64,000 bases of DNA from Ralstonia sp. TCR112 (GTDB taxonomy: Bacteria; Pseudomonadota; Gammaproteobacteria; Burkholderiales; Burkholderiaceae). Shown one piece after another: positions 18,269-26,804 of the stretch. The stretch's first letter is position 1. Every line of letters begins with the position of its first letter. Both the position numbers and the translations under genes were made by a program. The stretch is from positions 51,752 through 115,751 of the forward strand of contig NZ_VOSS01000075.1 of NCBI RefSeq assembly GCF_007997035.1, written 5' to 3'. The notes below the pieces were generated by a model. The model did no database searches and had not been told where the DNA came from. It worked only from the letters and a program-made list of their open reading frames with translations.

Positions 18269-19780
18269 TCAGATGCCGCCCATGCACAGATACTTAAGTT
18301 CGAGGTACTCGTCGATGCCGTAGACCGAACCTTCGCGGCCCAGGCCCGATTGCTTGATGCCGCCAAACGGCGCGACCTCGTTCGAGATCAGCCCCGTGTT
18401 GATACCGACCATGCCGTATTCGAGCTGCTCGGCCACGCGCCAGATGCGGCCGATGTCGCGGCTGAAGAAGTACGACGCCAGGCCAAATTCGGTGTCGTTG
18501 GCCAGGCGCACGACTTCCGCTTCGTCCTGGAACTTGAAGATGGCGGAGACCGGGCCGAAGGTTTCTTCGCGCGCGATCAGCATGTCGGGCGTTGCGTCGG
18601 CCAGCACGGTCGGCTCGACAAAGCGCTGCGAACCGAAGCCCTGCATCAGCTTGCCGCCGGCGGTCAGGCGCGCGCCTTTCTGCGTCGCATCGTCAATGTG
18701 GCGCTGCACTTTCTCCACGGCCTGATCGTCGATCAGCGGGCCTTGCACCACGCCCGACTCGAAGCCGTTGCCGACCTTGATGCCCTTGACCTTGGCCGAG
18801 AGCTTCTCGACAAACGTGTCGTACACCGAGGCATGCACGTAGAAGCGGTTCGTACACACGCACGTCTGGCCGGCGTTGCGGTACTTCGACTGCACCGCGC
18901 CCTCCACGGCGGCATCGAGATCCGCATCGTCGAACACGATGAAGGGCGCATGGCCGCCCAGCTCAAGCGCCACCTTCTTCACCGTCGGCGAGCACTGCTG
19001 CATCAGGATGCGGCCCACCGGCGTCGAGCCCGTGAACGACAGATGCCGCACGATCGGCGATTCGCACAAGGCCTTGCCGATGGCGATGGAGCGATCCGCG
19101 TCACCCGTCACGACGTTGACGACGCCCTTCGGAATGCCAGCGCGGTGCGCCAGTTCCGCCATCGCGAGCGCGGACAGCGGCGTTTGCTCGGCCGGCTTGA
19201 TGACGATGGTGCAGCCTGCCGCCATGGCCGGTGCAACCTTGCGGGTGATCATCGCCAGCGGGAAGTTCCACGGCGTGATGGACGTGCACACGCCCACCGG
19301 CTGCTTCAACACGACCATGCGCTTGTCGCGCCAGGTGCTGGCCATCACGTCGCCGGAGACGCGCTTGGCCTCTTCGGCAAACCATTCGATGAACGACGCG
19401 CCGTAGACGATTTCGCCCTTGGCTTCGGCCAGCGGCTTGCCTTGTTCTGCCGTCATCAGCGCGGCGAGGTCGTCGGCGTTGGCGATCAGCAGGTCGAACC
19501 AGCGGCGCATCAGGCCGGCGCGCTCCTTGCCGGTCAGCTCGCGCCATGCCGGCCACGCCGCATTGGCTGCGTCGATGGCGCGCAGCGTTTCTGCGTGCCC
19601 CAGATTGGCGACATCAGTCAGGTGTGCGTTGGTGGCAGGGTCGTAGACGGGGAAGGTCGCGCCGTCTGTCGCGCCAACCCAGGCCCCGTCGACATAGGAC
19701 TGCGTTTTGACGAGGGTGCGGTCTGTGATGCGCTCCAGCGCGTTGGCGGCGGTGCGAGATGCGTCGAGTGCTTCGGCCAT
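18269..19780 (-). CDS. gabD: Succinate-semialdehyde dehydrogenase, NAD(P)+
   Basis: A 503-residue aldehyde dehydrogenase closest to GabD, which oxidises succinate semialdehyde to succinate. Diagnostic features are TPWNFPLAMITRK, the catalytic Glu273 in LELGGHAPF and the nucleophile Cys307 in AGQTCVC; the second Cys is typical of redox-sensitive SSADH. The C-terminus has GGIKQSGLGREG. Three in-frame starts exist (19816, 19792, 19780); only 19780 has a well-placed GGAG (six-base spacer). A strong 11-bp hairpin lies 16 bases upstream and a 14-base palindrome about 90 bases upstream. No GABA transaminase is adjacent. Confidence 0.92.
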   Translation of the reverse strand: MAEALDASRTAANALERITDRTLVKTQSYVDGAWVGATDGATFPVYDPATNAHLTDVANLGHAETLRAIDAANAAWPAWRELTGKERAGLMRRWFDLLIANADDLAALMTAEQGKPLAEAKGEIVYGASFIEWFAEEAKRVSGDVMASTWRDKRMVVLKQPVGVCTSITPWNFPLAMITRKVAPAMAAGCTIVIKPAEQTPLSALAMAELAHRAGIPKGVVNVVTGDADRSIAIGKALCESPIVRHLSFTGSTPVGRILMQQCSPTVKKVALELGGHAPFIVFDDADLDAAVEGAVQSKYRNAGQTCVCTNRFYVHASVYDTFVEKLSAKVKGIKVGNGFESGVVQGPLIDDQAVEKVQRHIDDATQKGARLTAGGKLMQGFGSQRFVEPTVLADATPDMLIAREETFGPVSAIFKFQDEAEVVRLANDTEFGLASYFFSRDIGRIWRVAEQLEYGMVGINTGLISNEVAPFGGIKQSGLGREGSVYGIDEYLELKYLCMGGI

Positions 19781-19796
19781 GGCGTTCTCCATAAGG

Positions 19797-19833
19797 AAGG
19801 CGGGCCCAGTAGACAAAGAGGGCCCGCCTTTTT
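19797..19833. terminator. Strong 11-bp hairpin before gabD, terminator-like
   Basis: AAGGCGGGCCC at 19797-19807 pairs perfectly with GGGCCCGCCTT at 19820-19830, with a 12-base loop. A T tract follows only in the plus direction. For minus-strand transcription it would sit between ubiD and gabD, so it may end ubiD transcripts poorly or form part of the gabD 5' leader close to the ribosome-binding site. Confidence 0.5.
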
Positions 19834-19867
19834 AGATGCAGCAGTCGCTTAACTCGCTAAGAATAAC

Positions 19868-19881
19868 CGAACGATCGTTCG
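19868..19881. promoter_or_regulatory. 14-base perfect palindrome upstream of gabD
   Basis: CGAACGATCGTTCG is a perfect palindrome in the 130-base gap between ubiD and gabD. Symmetric sites of the ACGATCGT type are common operators of TetR-like repressors of catabolic genes in betaproteobacteria. The regulator is unknown and is not encoded next door. Confidence 0.45.
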
Positions 19882-19910
19882 CTCGCAGGCCAAGCCGCCA
19901 AGCCTTGTGG

Positions 19911-21422
19911 TTATTGGAAGAGCGTCTCCCACATGGCATCGACCTTGGCTTTGACGGCGGTATCCATGACGATGGGCTGGCCCCATTCGCGCGTGGTTTC
20001 ACCCGGCCATTTGTTGGTGGCGTCGATCCCCATCTTCGAGCCCAGGCCCGACACCGGGGACGCAAAATCGAGGTAATCGATCGGCGTGTTCTCGACCATG
20101 ACCGTGTCGCGCGCCGGATCCACGCGCGTGGTGATTGCCCAGATCACTTCCTTCCAATCGCGCAGGTTCACGTCGTCGTCCACCACCACGATGAACTTCG
20201 TATACATGAACTGCCGCAGGAAGCTCCACACGCCAAACATCACGCGCTTGGCGTGGCCGGCGTATTGCTTCTTCATGCTGACCAGCGCCATGCGATAGCT
20301 GCAGCCCTCGGGCGGCAGATAGAAATCGGCAATCTCCGGAAACTGTTTCTGCAGCAGCGGCACGAACACTTCATTGAGCGCCACGCCGAGCACGGCCGGC
20401 TCATCGGGCGGCTTGCCTGTATACGTGGAGTGATAGATCGGGTCGCGACGCATCGTGATGCGCTCGACCGTGAACACGGGGAACCAGTCCTGCTCGTTGT
20501 AATAGCCGGTGTGATCGCCGAAGGGGCCTTCGAGCGCGTGCTGGTAGCCGCTCGGGTGCGTTGGATCCGGCTGGATGTGGCCTTCGAGGATGATTTCGGC
20601 GCCGGCCGGCACCTGCAGTTGTGCTTGCGCCAGCGAAGGCGTCAGGCAGGTCGCAAGCTCGGTCCGGCTGCCGCGCAGCAGGCCGGCAAACTGGTACTCG
20701 GATAGCGTATCCGGCACCGGCGTCACCGCGCCGAGGATGGTGGCCGGGTCGGCGCCCAGCGCCACCGCGATCGGAAACGGCTGGCCCGGATTCGCGATGG
20801 CGTGCTCGCGGAAATCCAGCGCGCCGCCGCGGTGCGCCAACCAACGCATGATGACCTGGTTGCGACTGATGACCTGCTGCCGGTAGATGCCCAGGTTCTG
20901 CCGCTTCTTGTGCGGCCCGCGCGTGATGACCAGCCCCCATGTGACGAGCGGCGCCGCATCGCCGGGCCAGCACGTCTGTACGGGAATGCGCGAGAGGTCA
21001 ACATCATTTCCTTCCCACACGATTTCCTGGCACGCCGGCGACGACACCTTGCGCGGCGCCATGTCCCACACGGCCTTGGCCATCGTCCACAGCTTGCCTG
21101 CTTCACGCAGGCCGCGCGGCGGTTCGGGCTCTTTCAACGCCGAGAGCAGGCGACCCACGTCCCGCAGTTCATCGAGCGACTCCGCGCCCATGCCCAGCGC
21201 TACGCGGCGCGTGGTGCCAAACAGGTTAGCCAGCACCGGCATGTCGTACTTCTGTGCGCCGTCCACCGGTTGCTCAAAGACGACCGCCGGGCCTTCGGAG
21301 CGCAGCAGGCGGTCGCAGACTTCGGTCATTTCCAGGCGCGGCGACACCGGCTGGCGCACGCGGCGCAGTTCGCCCGTGCGCTCGAGCTGGGCGAGAAAGT
21401 CACGTAAGTCCCTGTATTGCAT
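19911..21422 (-). CDS. ubiD: 4-hydroxy-3-polyprenylbenzoate decarboxylase
   Basis: UbiD removes the carboxyl group from 3-polyprenyl-4-hydroxybenzoate in ubiquinone synthesis, using the prenylated FMN made by UbiX. The 503-residue protein starts [14 protein letters not shown] and contains [48 protein letters not shown] and the C-terminal [12 protein letters not shown] and [11 protein letters not shown] motifs. These are all invariant in UbiD and include the metal- and cofactor-binding acidic residues. It begins a minus-strand run with gabD, aacS and an unknown gene, though the hairpin upstream of gabD may separate them. Confidence 0.96.
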   Translation of the reverse strand: MQYRDLRDFLAQLERTGELRRVRQPVSPRLEMTEVCDRLLRSEGPAVVFEQPVDGAQKYDMPVLANLFGTTRRVALGMGAESLDELRDVGRLLSALKEPEPPRGLREAGKLWTMAKAVWDMAPRKVSSPACQEIVWEGNDVDLSRIPVQTCWPGDAAPLVTWGLVITRGPHKKRQNLGIYRQQVISRNQVIMRWLAHRGGALDFREHAIANPGQPFPIAVALGADPATILGAVTPVPDTLSEYQFAGLLRGSRTELATCLTPSLAQAQLQVPAGAEIILEGHIQPDPTHPSGYQHALEGPFGDHTGYYNEQDWFPVFTVERITMRRDPIYHSTYTGKPPDEPAVLGVALNEVFVPLLQKQFPEIADFYLPPEGCSYRMALVSMKKQYAGHAKRVMFGVWSFLRQFMYTKFIVVVDDDVNLRDWKEVIWAITTRVDPARDTVMVENTPIDYLDFASPVSGLGSKMGIDATNKWPGETTREWGQPIVMDTAVKAKVDAMWETLFQ

Positions 21423-21644
21423 GGAGATTTTGTAACCAAAGGTAAGGTGGATCGCCTATCACGCGGAGGGTCTGGCCCCCCGAATGGTCGTCGGGCCGAC
21501 ATTTTTTTGGTGTAGGCAGGGTGGCCGCGATTGTACGGCCAAAACCCCATGGCCCCCTGATGACAGAACGCATCGCAGGTCAGCTAGTCCCAACAAAGGG
21601 ACTCGTGTCATAACTTTTGGATATGAAAACTTACTTCTTTATGA

Positions 21645-21673
21645 TTGACTTGGCATAACGCGCTTCCTACAAT
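21645..21673 (+). promoter_or_regulatory. Sigma-70 type promoter
   Basis: TTGACT, a 17-base spacer, then TACAAT. This is close to the sigma-70 consensus with ideal spacing. It points toward the lytic transglycosylase gene 287 bases downstream, implying a long untranslated leader. Confidence 0.75.
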
Positions 21674-21725
21674 CCAATCCGATCTGGTAATTGTTGCAAC
21701 GCAACATGTTTTCGGCTAATGCCTT

Positions 21726-21873
21726 CGCCCCGCTCTCAAACATATGAGGGGCGACACCAGAGCACATCAGCATCGCTGCGGGACGTGACCTCCCCAAGGA
21801 CACGGCCCGCATTTCTCTGGGCACTAGGGGAGTGCCCCCAACAGATGCCGGCTGACTGCAACAGCGCGGCATC
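21726..21873 (+). ncRNA. Candidate structured 5' leader (possible riboswitch or attenuator)
   Basis: Four hairpins follow one another. P1 is CGCCCC/GGGGCG. P2 is TGCGGG/CCCGCA plus GTG/CAC with an internal loop. P3 is GGGCACT/AGTGCCC closing a five-base loop. P4 is GATGCCGGCTG paired with CAGC-g-CGGCATC. The P2 apical region contains ACCTCC (21788-21793), an exact complement of the GGAGGT ribosome-binding site at 21951-21956, so sequestration is possible. I could not match it to a known riboswitch consensus from memory. The structure is seen in the sequence; the function is inferred. Confidence 0.4.
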
Positions 21874-21960
21874 CTTACTAAAAACCGTTGCGATTCGAAA
21901 CGCACGGCGCCATGCAAAAGAAAGGCGTCTACCGGATCTGCGCAGCGGACGGAGGTAAGT

Positions 21961-23141
21961 ATGAACGGTTGGAAAACCCTTCATTCTTCCGGGATCGGAT
22001 CGGCGCTGCAACGCCGGCTCGTCGCCCCGGTGGGCCGCCGCCTCGCGCGTGCAGGCCAAGTTGCGCTGCCTCGTAAGCTGCGCATGGAGTTGAACGCAGG
22101 GGGCGCTGCCGCGTCCCGCAATGAATTGCATCCTGGCGTACTGCTGGTGTTCCGCAGCGGGCATGTCGTGCTCAACAGCATTGGCTTGCTGGCGGTGGCC
22201 GCCGCAGTGGCGCTCTCGCTCAACAGCGAGTGGCGTGCCACGGTCGCTCAACGCGTGCTGCATTTCACGCCGGGTACCGACACCGGTGTCGCCTCAGCCA
22301 ATCCGTCGCCCGCGATTGCGGCTGGCGTGCAGCCGGTTGCTTTTGCGCCGACCGCGCCGTCCGCCGGTACTGGTGCCGTTCAGGCCGTGGCTCCCGCTAC
22401 GACCCAGGGCGGCACGGTTGCGGCTGCGGGTTGGGATGCTCTCTCGAAGGTGCCGTCCGTGGCCGAGTTGGCTGCGCAGATTCCGAACACGCAAGTCGTC
22501 CGCGACGCGCGTGAGTCGGCAACCGCCGGTACCCCGCGAGAGCAGGCTGCGGTGGCGGAGTACATTGCCCGCAAATACCGCGTGGCGGCGACTGCCACTG
22601 GACAGTTGGTGAAGGCGGCCTATCAGACCGGCAAGGAAGTCGGTCTCGATCCGTTGCTGATCCTGGGCGTGATGGCGATCGAGTCCAGCTTCAACCCATT
22701 CGCCGAAAGCGGCATGGGTGCGCAGGGCCTGATGCAGGTGATGACCAAGGTCCACCAGGACAAGTACGAGGTGATGGGCGGCGTCGGTGCCGCGCTCAAT
22801 CCGTACGCCAACATCAAGGTCGGTGCGCTGGTGCTGAAGGATTGCATCGCGCGTGCAGGTTCGATCGAAGGCGGGCTGAAGCTGTACGTCGGTGCGGTCA
22901 CGCAAGGCGACGGCGCTACGGCGGCAAGGTGCTGCAAGAGCGCTCGCGCCTACGCATGGTCGCCACGGGGCATCGGTCGCCGATGACGGCGGCGTCGGAA
23001 CGTGAGCCGGTGAAGCCGGTCGCAACGCCTGTGACGCAAGCCGATGCCAAGACGCAAGCCGCCAAGCCGGCCGACAAGCAACCCGCCGCAGGTCAGCAGG
23101 AAGAGGCCCGCTTGGACGACAAGTCCCAAGGGCAAGCCTGA
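21961..23141 (+). pseudogene. Lytic transglycosylase (SLT domain), interrupted by a single-base frameshift
   Basis: A murein lytic transglycosylase that cleaves the MurNAc-GlcNAc bond in the periplasm. One N-terminal hydrophobic segment (about residues 58-80) suggests membrane anchoring. The SLT domain is at about residues 210-310: LILGVMAIESSFNPFAE with the catalytic Glu, then GAQGLMQVM and the LNPYANIKVGALVL block. At 22912-22916 the frame is lost. Adding one G gives Q-G-D-G-G-Y-G-G-K-V-L-Q-E-R and continues to the stop at 23141, about 393 residues, with a Lys/Ala/Pro-rich tail. As written the protein ends at 22986 with a 20-residue wrong tail. The catalytic core survives, so the product might still work. 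GGAGGT precedes the ATG. Confidence 0.85.
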
Positions 23142-23168
23142 TCGATCTTGTTCGCTGCGCTGTATGAG

Positions 23169-23199
23169 AAAGGCCGTCCTTCGGGACGGCCTTTTTGTT
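23169..23199 (+). terminator. Intrinsic terminator after the lytic transglycosylase
   Basis: AAGGCCGTCC-TTCG-GGACGGCCTT followed by TTT, a stable stem with a UUCG tetraloop and T tract. It ends the plus-strand transglycosylase transcript and lies just before the end of the convergent aminotransferase gene. Confidence 0.9.
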
Positions 23200-23223
23200 T
23201 GGGCGGCGCGTAGTAGGCGTGCT

Positions 23224-24408
23224 TTACCGGCTGAAGAGCTTGCCGAGCCGTGCGACCGCTTCTTCAAGATGCTCCATCGATGTGGCGTACGACAGCCGGA
23301 TGTAGTGTTGCGCCGTGTGCGGACCGAAATCCAGCCCCGGCACCAGGACCACCCCGGCGTCATGCAGCATCGATTGGGTGAGGGCGTCGGCATTGCCGGC
23401 ATGCGGATGGTTCACGCCACGGCAATCGGCGTAGACATAGAACGCGCCGTCGGGCTTGACCGGTACCTTGAAGCCAAGCGACTCCAGCGCCGGAACGATG
23501 AAATCACGGCGGCGGCGGAATTCGGCCTTGCGTTCTTCGTAGATTGCCAACGCGTCCGGCTCAAAGCAGGCAAGCGCCGCGTATTGCGCCACCGCCGACG
23601 CGCAGATGAACAGGTTCTGCGCGACCTTCTCGAACTCCGGCACCAGTTCGGCGGGCGCCACCAGCCAGCCAAGTCGCCAGCCGGTCATGTTGAAGTACTT
23701 CGAAAAGCTGTTGATCGTGACGACATCCTCGCCGAACGACAGTGCGGAGACCGGGGCCTGATCGTATGACAAGCCTTGGTAGATTTCATCGACGATCGAA
23801 AATCCGCCTCGTGCGCGTACCGTCTGCACAATACGCTGCAGCTCGTCTGGCAGGATTGACGTGCCTGTCGGGTTGGAAGGGGAGGCCAGCAGCACACCCT
23901 GCGTGCGTTCGCTCCAGTGGGTTTCAACCTGCGCGGCCGTCAACTGGAAGCGTTCTTCCGGCCCCGACGGCACCAGCTTCGCCTCGCCATTGAAGGCGGC
24001 TACGAAGTGACGGTTGCACGGATAGCTCGGGTCGGGCATCAGGACTTCGCCGCCGATCTCCACCAGCACCGCACACGCCAGCAGCAACGCGGCCGACGCG
24101 CCCGCTGTCACGATGATGCGCTCGGGGGCGATGTCGAGGCCGTAAACGGTGTGGTAGTAGCGAGCGATTGCCTGGCGCAGCGGGCGGATGCCCAAAGCCC
24201 CGGTGTACTGCGTGACGCCGCGCCGCATGGCGTCGGCCGCGGCTTGCACGACGGGCTCGGCGGCGGTGAAGTCGGGCTCGCCGATGCCCATGTGGATGAT
24301 GCTGCGTCCCGCCAGTTCCAGCTCGCGGGCCTGCTTGGCCAGCTCCATCACGTGAAAGGCGCGGATATTGGCCAGCCGGGCGGCTGTCTGCAGGCGGTGG
24401 GCGTCCAT
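23224..24408 (-). CDS. PLP-dependent class I/II aminotransferase
   Basis: A 394-residue fold type I aminotransferase. Recognisable elements are SIIHMGIGEPDF near residue 40, VTAGASAALLLAC, SNPTGTSILPDEL with the conserved NPTG, VDEIYQGLSYD with the Asp-Glu-Ile-Tyr motif, and NSFSKYFNMTGWRLGW, where the Lys is the Schiff-base residue. The C-terminus has FVRLSYATS-like sequence. The set fits aspartate/alanine-type transaminases, but substrate specificity cannot be assigned. The ATG at 24408 (MDAHRLQ) was chosen as the start of homologous sequence. It lies 44 bases after nusB on the same strand. Confidence 0.9.
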   Translation of the reverse strand: MDAHRLQTAARLANIRAFHVMELAKQARELELAGRSIIHMGIGEPDFTAAEPVVQAAADAMRRGVTQYTGALGIRPLRQAIARYYHTVYGLDIAPERIIVTAGASAALLLACAVLVEIGGEVLMPDPSYPCNRHFVAAFNGEAKLVPSGPEERFQLTAAQVETHWSERTQGVLLASPSNPTGTSILPDELQRIVQTVRARGGFSIVDEIYQGLSYDQAPVSALSFGEDVVTINSFSKYFNMTGWRLGWLVAPAELVPEFEKVAQNLFICASAVAQYAALACFEPDALAIYEERKAEFRRRRDFIVPALESLGFKVPVKPDGAFYVYADCRGVNHPHAGNADALTQSMLHDAGVVLVPGLDFGPHTAQHYIRLSYATSMEHLEEAVARLGKLFSR

Positions 24409-24451
24409 CTTGAAGCGAAGCGAAAAGGTAAAGCGAACAGCAGACGCCGGC

Positions 24452-24919
24452 TTACCGGCGGGCAGCGACCTCGACAGCGCGCACTTGCGCAGCCAGCTTG
24501 TCCAGCACGCCGTTGACGTACTTGTAGCCTTCAACGCCGCCAAAGGTCTTGGTCAGTTCAACCGCCTCGTTGATCACGACCTTGTACGGGATGTCCACGC
24601 AGTGCACCAGTTCGTAAGCGCCGACCAGCAGGGCGGCACGCTCGACCGGTGACAGTTCGGCAACCGGGCGATCCAGGTACGGCGTGAACGCCTCGGTCAG
24701 CGTGGTTTCTTCGCGGATTGCACCGTGCAGCAGCGCGTCGAAGTGCGCGCGGTCGGCCTTGTTGAAGCCTTGCGCGTCCTGCAGATGCGCCTCGACCACG
24801 CCCGGGTCGTTGCGATTGAGCAGCCATTGATACAGACCCTGCAGCGCTAGTTCGCGCGCACGGCGGCGCGCGCTCTTGGCGGGCGCCTTGGTCTTGGCTT
24901 GGGAATTGTCTTGCGTCAT
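24452..24919 (-). CDS. nusB: Transcription antitermination factor NusB
   Basis: NusB binds boxA RNA with NusE (S10) and promotes antitermination of rRNA operons. The 155-residue all-helical protein has [18 protein letters not shown] near the N-terminus, [23 protein letters not shown] in the middle and [15 protein letters not shown] with [13 protein letters not shown] at the C-terminus, all classic NusB blocks. It follows ribH by 27 bases, the usual bacterial ribH-nusB pairing. Confidence 0.96.
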   Translation of the reverse strand: MTQDNSQAKTKAPAKSARRRARELALQGLYQWLLNRNDPGVVEAHLQDAQGFNKADRAHFDALLHGAIREETTLTEAFTPYLDRPVAELSPVERAALLVGAYELVHCVDIPYKVVINEAVELTKTFGGVEGYKYVNGVLDKLAAQVRAVEVAARR

Positions 24920-24946
24920 GGGAAAAGCCTTTGCGCGAGGAAGCGC

Positions 24947-25447
24947 TTATTCATTCTCGCCGTCGTCGTCCTGGCCGTGATCCTGCAGACCGTCGAGGTC
25001 GTTGGTCAGGTTGGCCATCTCAACAGCGGTACGGGCGCAGTCGCGACCCTTTTCGCGGGTGCGGGCGTGGGCCTGGGCATCGGTGTCGGTGGTCAGGATG
25101 CCGTTGGCGATGGCGATGTTGAAGTCCAGACCGACGCGCGTGATGCCGGCGCCCGATTCGTTGGACACCAGCTCGAAGTGGTAAGTCTCGCCGCGGATGA
25201 CTGCGCCTAGTGCGATCAGCGCGTCGAACTGGCCCGATTCGGCCATCTTCTGCAGGGCCAGCGGGACTTCCAGCGCGCCCGGCACGGTCACCAGCAGCAC
25301 GTCTTCGCCGGCCACGCCGAGTTGTTCGAGTTCAGCGACGCACGCTTCGCGCAGCGCTTCGCACACGGGCTCGTTGAAACGCGCCTGGACGATGCCGATG
25401 CGCAGGCCTTCGCCGTTGAGATTGGTCGGGTAGAAGCCGTGGTCCAT
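24947..25447 (-). CDS. ribH: 6,7-dimethyl-8-ribityllumazine synthase
   Basis: RibH condenses 5-amino-6-ribitylamino-uracil with dihydroxybutanone phosphate, the penultimate riboflavin step. The 166-residue protein contains [44 protein letters not shown] with the catalytic His, and [13 protein letters not shown]. The C-terminal tail is acidic (DDDGENE). It is third in the local rib order ribD-ribE-ribBA-ribH. Confidence 0.96.
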   Translation of the reverse strand: MDHGFYPTNLNGEGLRIGIVQARFNEPVCEALREACVAELEQLGVAGEDVLLVTVPGALEVPLALQKMAESGQFDALIALGAVIRGETYHFELVSNESGAGITRVGLDFNIAIANGILTTDTDAQAHARTREKGRDCARTAVEMANLTNDLDGLQDHGQDDDGENE

Positions 25448-25537
25448 GGTGTATTCCGGTTGGGGTTGCCTGAAGTTGTCTATCTGGCAACGTCAGAAAA
25501 AAGAAAGCGGCGCGGCAGTTTAGCTACCGCGCGAAGT

Positions 25538-26677
25538 TCAATGCGTGGCGGCGGACGAAGCCGAAGTGACGTCAGGCGCATCTGCCATCGACTGATACGC
25601 CGTCACTTCCAGATCGTAGCCGACCATGCTTGGCAGCTTGAGCGGCGAGGCGAGCACACGCATCTTGCCGACGCCAACGTCCTTGAGGATCTGCGCGCCG
25701 ATACCGTAAATGCGCGGATCGGGTTTCGTGCGCGGGCGCTCGTGCGGCGCATCCAGTGCGGTGAACTGGGTGAACAGGCGGTCCGCCGAATCACCGCAAT
25801 TGAGGAGAACGACCACGCCGGTCGGGGCGGCCTGCACGGCGCGCAGGGCAGCGGGCACGCTCCACGAGTGCGTCGTGCGCTGGCACTCCAGCAGGTCAAG
25901 CACCGACAGGGGCTCATGCACGCGCACCAGCGTTTCGGTGTCCGGCGTCGGCGTGCCCTTGACCAGCGCCAGATGGGCGCGGCCGGCGGCGCGGTCGCGG
26001 AAGGCAACGGCATGGAACGTGCCGAACTGCGTCTCCATCGTGCGTTCACCGACCCGCTCGACAATGCTCTCGGTGCGGCTACGGTATTGGATCAAGTCGG
26101 CAATCGTGCCGATCTTCAAGCCATGTTTCTTGGCGAACTCCACCAGGTCCGGCAGGCGCGCCATGGTCCCGTCGTCCTTCAGGATCTCGCAGATCACGGC
26201 GGCGGGCGTCAGGCCAGCCATTGCGGTCAGGTCGCAGCCAGCTTCGGTGTGGCCGGCGCGCATGAGCACGCCACCCTTCTGGGCCCGCAGCGGGAAGATG
26301 TGGCCGGGGTTCACCAAGTCAGACGGCTTGGCGTTCTTGGCCGCGGCCACCTGAATGGTGCGTGCGCGGTCGGCGGCGGAAATACCGGTGGTCACGCCTT
26401 CAGCCGCTTCGATCGAGACAGTGAAATTGGTGCCGAACTGGGTACCGTTGCGGCTTGCCATCATCGGCAGGTCGAGCTGGTCGCAATGCTCTTCGGTGAG
26501 CGTCAGACACACCAGGCCACGCGCGTGCGTGACCATGAAGTTGATGGCTTCCGGCGTGACGAAATCGCTCGCCAGGATCAGGTCGCCTTCGTTCTCACGG
26601 TCTTCCTCGTCGACCAGGATGACCATCCGGCCGGCGCGGATTTCGGCAATGATTTCTTCGACTGTGGCGATCGACAT
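25538..26677 (-). CDS. ribB: 3,4-dihydroxy-2-butanone-4-phosphate synthase with degenerate GTP cyclohydrolase II domain
   Basis: The N-terminal half (residues 1-205) is a complete RibB: VDEEDRENEGDLILASDF with the metal-binding acidic cluster, GLVCLTLTEEHCD, then GHIFPLRAQ and RAGHTEAGCDL. It makes 3,4-dihydroxybutanone phosphate from ribulose 5-phosphate. The C-terminal half aligns with RibA (VRVHEPLSVLDLLE, IYGIGAQILKDVGV). However, where RibA has Glu-Cys-Leu-Thr-Gly-Asp and the zinc cysteines, this protein has HEPLSVLDLLECQRTTHSW, so the zinc site is lost. It should act only as RibB. The ATG at 26677 (MSIATVEEI) is the homologous start. The total is 379 residues. Confidence 0.9.
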   Translation of the reverse strand: MSIATVEEIIAEIRAGRMVILVDEEDRENEGDLILASDFVTPEAINFMVTHARGLVCLTLTEEHCDQLDLPMMASRNGTQFGTNFTVSIEAAEGVTTGISAADRARTIQVAAAKNAKPSDLVNPGHIFPLRAQKGGVLMRAGHTEAGCDLTAMAGLTPAAVICEILKDDGTMARLPDLVEFAKKHGLKIGTIADLIQYRSRTESIVERVGERTMETQFGTFHAVAFRDRAAGRAHLALVKGTPTPDTETLVRVHEPLSVLDLLECQRTTHSWSVPAALRAVQAAPTGVVVLLNCGDSADRLFTQFTALDAPHERPRTKPDPRIYGIGAQILKDVGVGKMRVLASPLKLPSMVGYDLEVTAYQSMADAPDVTSASSAATH

Positions 26678-26804
26678 GACGTAAGAGGGCTGCGCGCCGC
26701 CGACCAATTCCCGCAAATCGTTGATTTCGGGGGCCGCGCGACTGCGTAAATGGGAAGCCCGCTATTGTACGCCAAGGTGGCCCCAAGCCAGTGGGGCCTG
26801 CGGT

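Larger units (their letters stand above)
21423..21960. other. 538-base intergenic region: promoter and structured leader before the lytic transglycosylase
   Basis: The left part (21423-21640) is the ubiD upstream region with no clear signals. A near-consensus plus-strand promoter lies at 21645-21673. The expected transcript has a leader of about 280 bases with four successive hairpins (21726-21753, 21777-21811, 21819-21837, 21844-21873). A purine-rich stretch and a GGAGGT ribosome-binding site precede the ATG at 21961. An open frame at 21719-21958 was judged non-coding because its codons are atypical for this genome (AGG, CTA, TTA). Confidence 0.6.

Noticed and set aside
18137..19852. Long plus-strand open frame (571 codons) opposite gabD
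   Set aside because: Its composition is typical of an antisense shadow, and gabD has all catalytic motifs in the other strand.
21719..21958. 79-codon open frame in the leader of the lytic transglycosylase gene
   Set aside because: It uses codons rare in this genome (AGG, CTA, TTA), has no ribosome-binding site and its sequence is better explained by base-paired hairpins. A regulatory upstream peptide remains possible but unsupported.
23224..24543. Longer start for the aminotransferase at 24543
   Set aside because: The extra 45 residues have no similarity to the family and overlap the end of nusB. The ATG at 24408 matches the conserved N-terminus.
26678..26804. FMN riboswitch before the rib genes
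   Set aside because: Neither this gap nor the 20 bases before ribD contains the conserved RFN-element sequences. The GGCCCC/GGGGCC hairpin here lacks a T tract and a riboswitch core.
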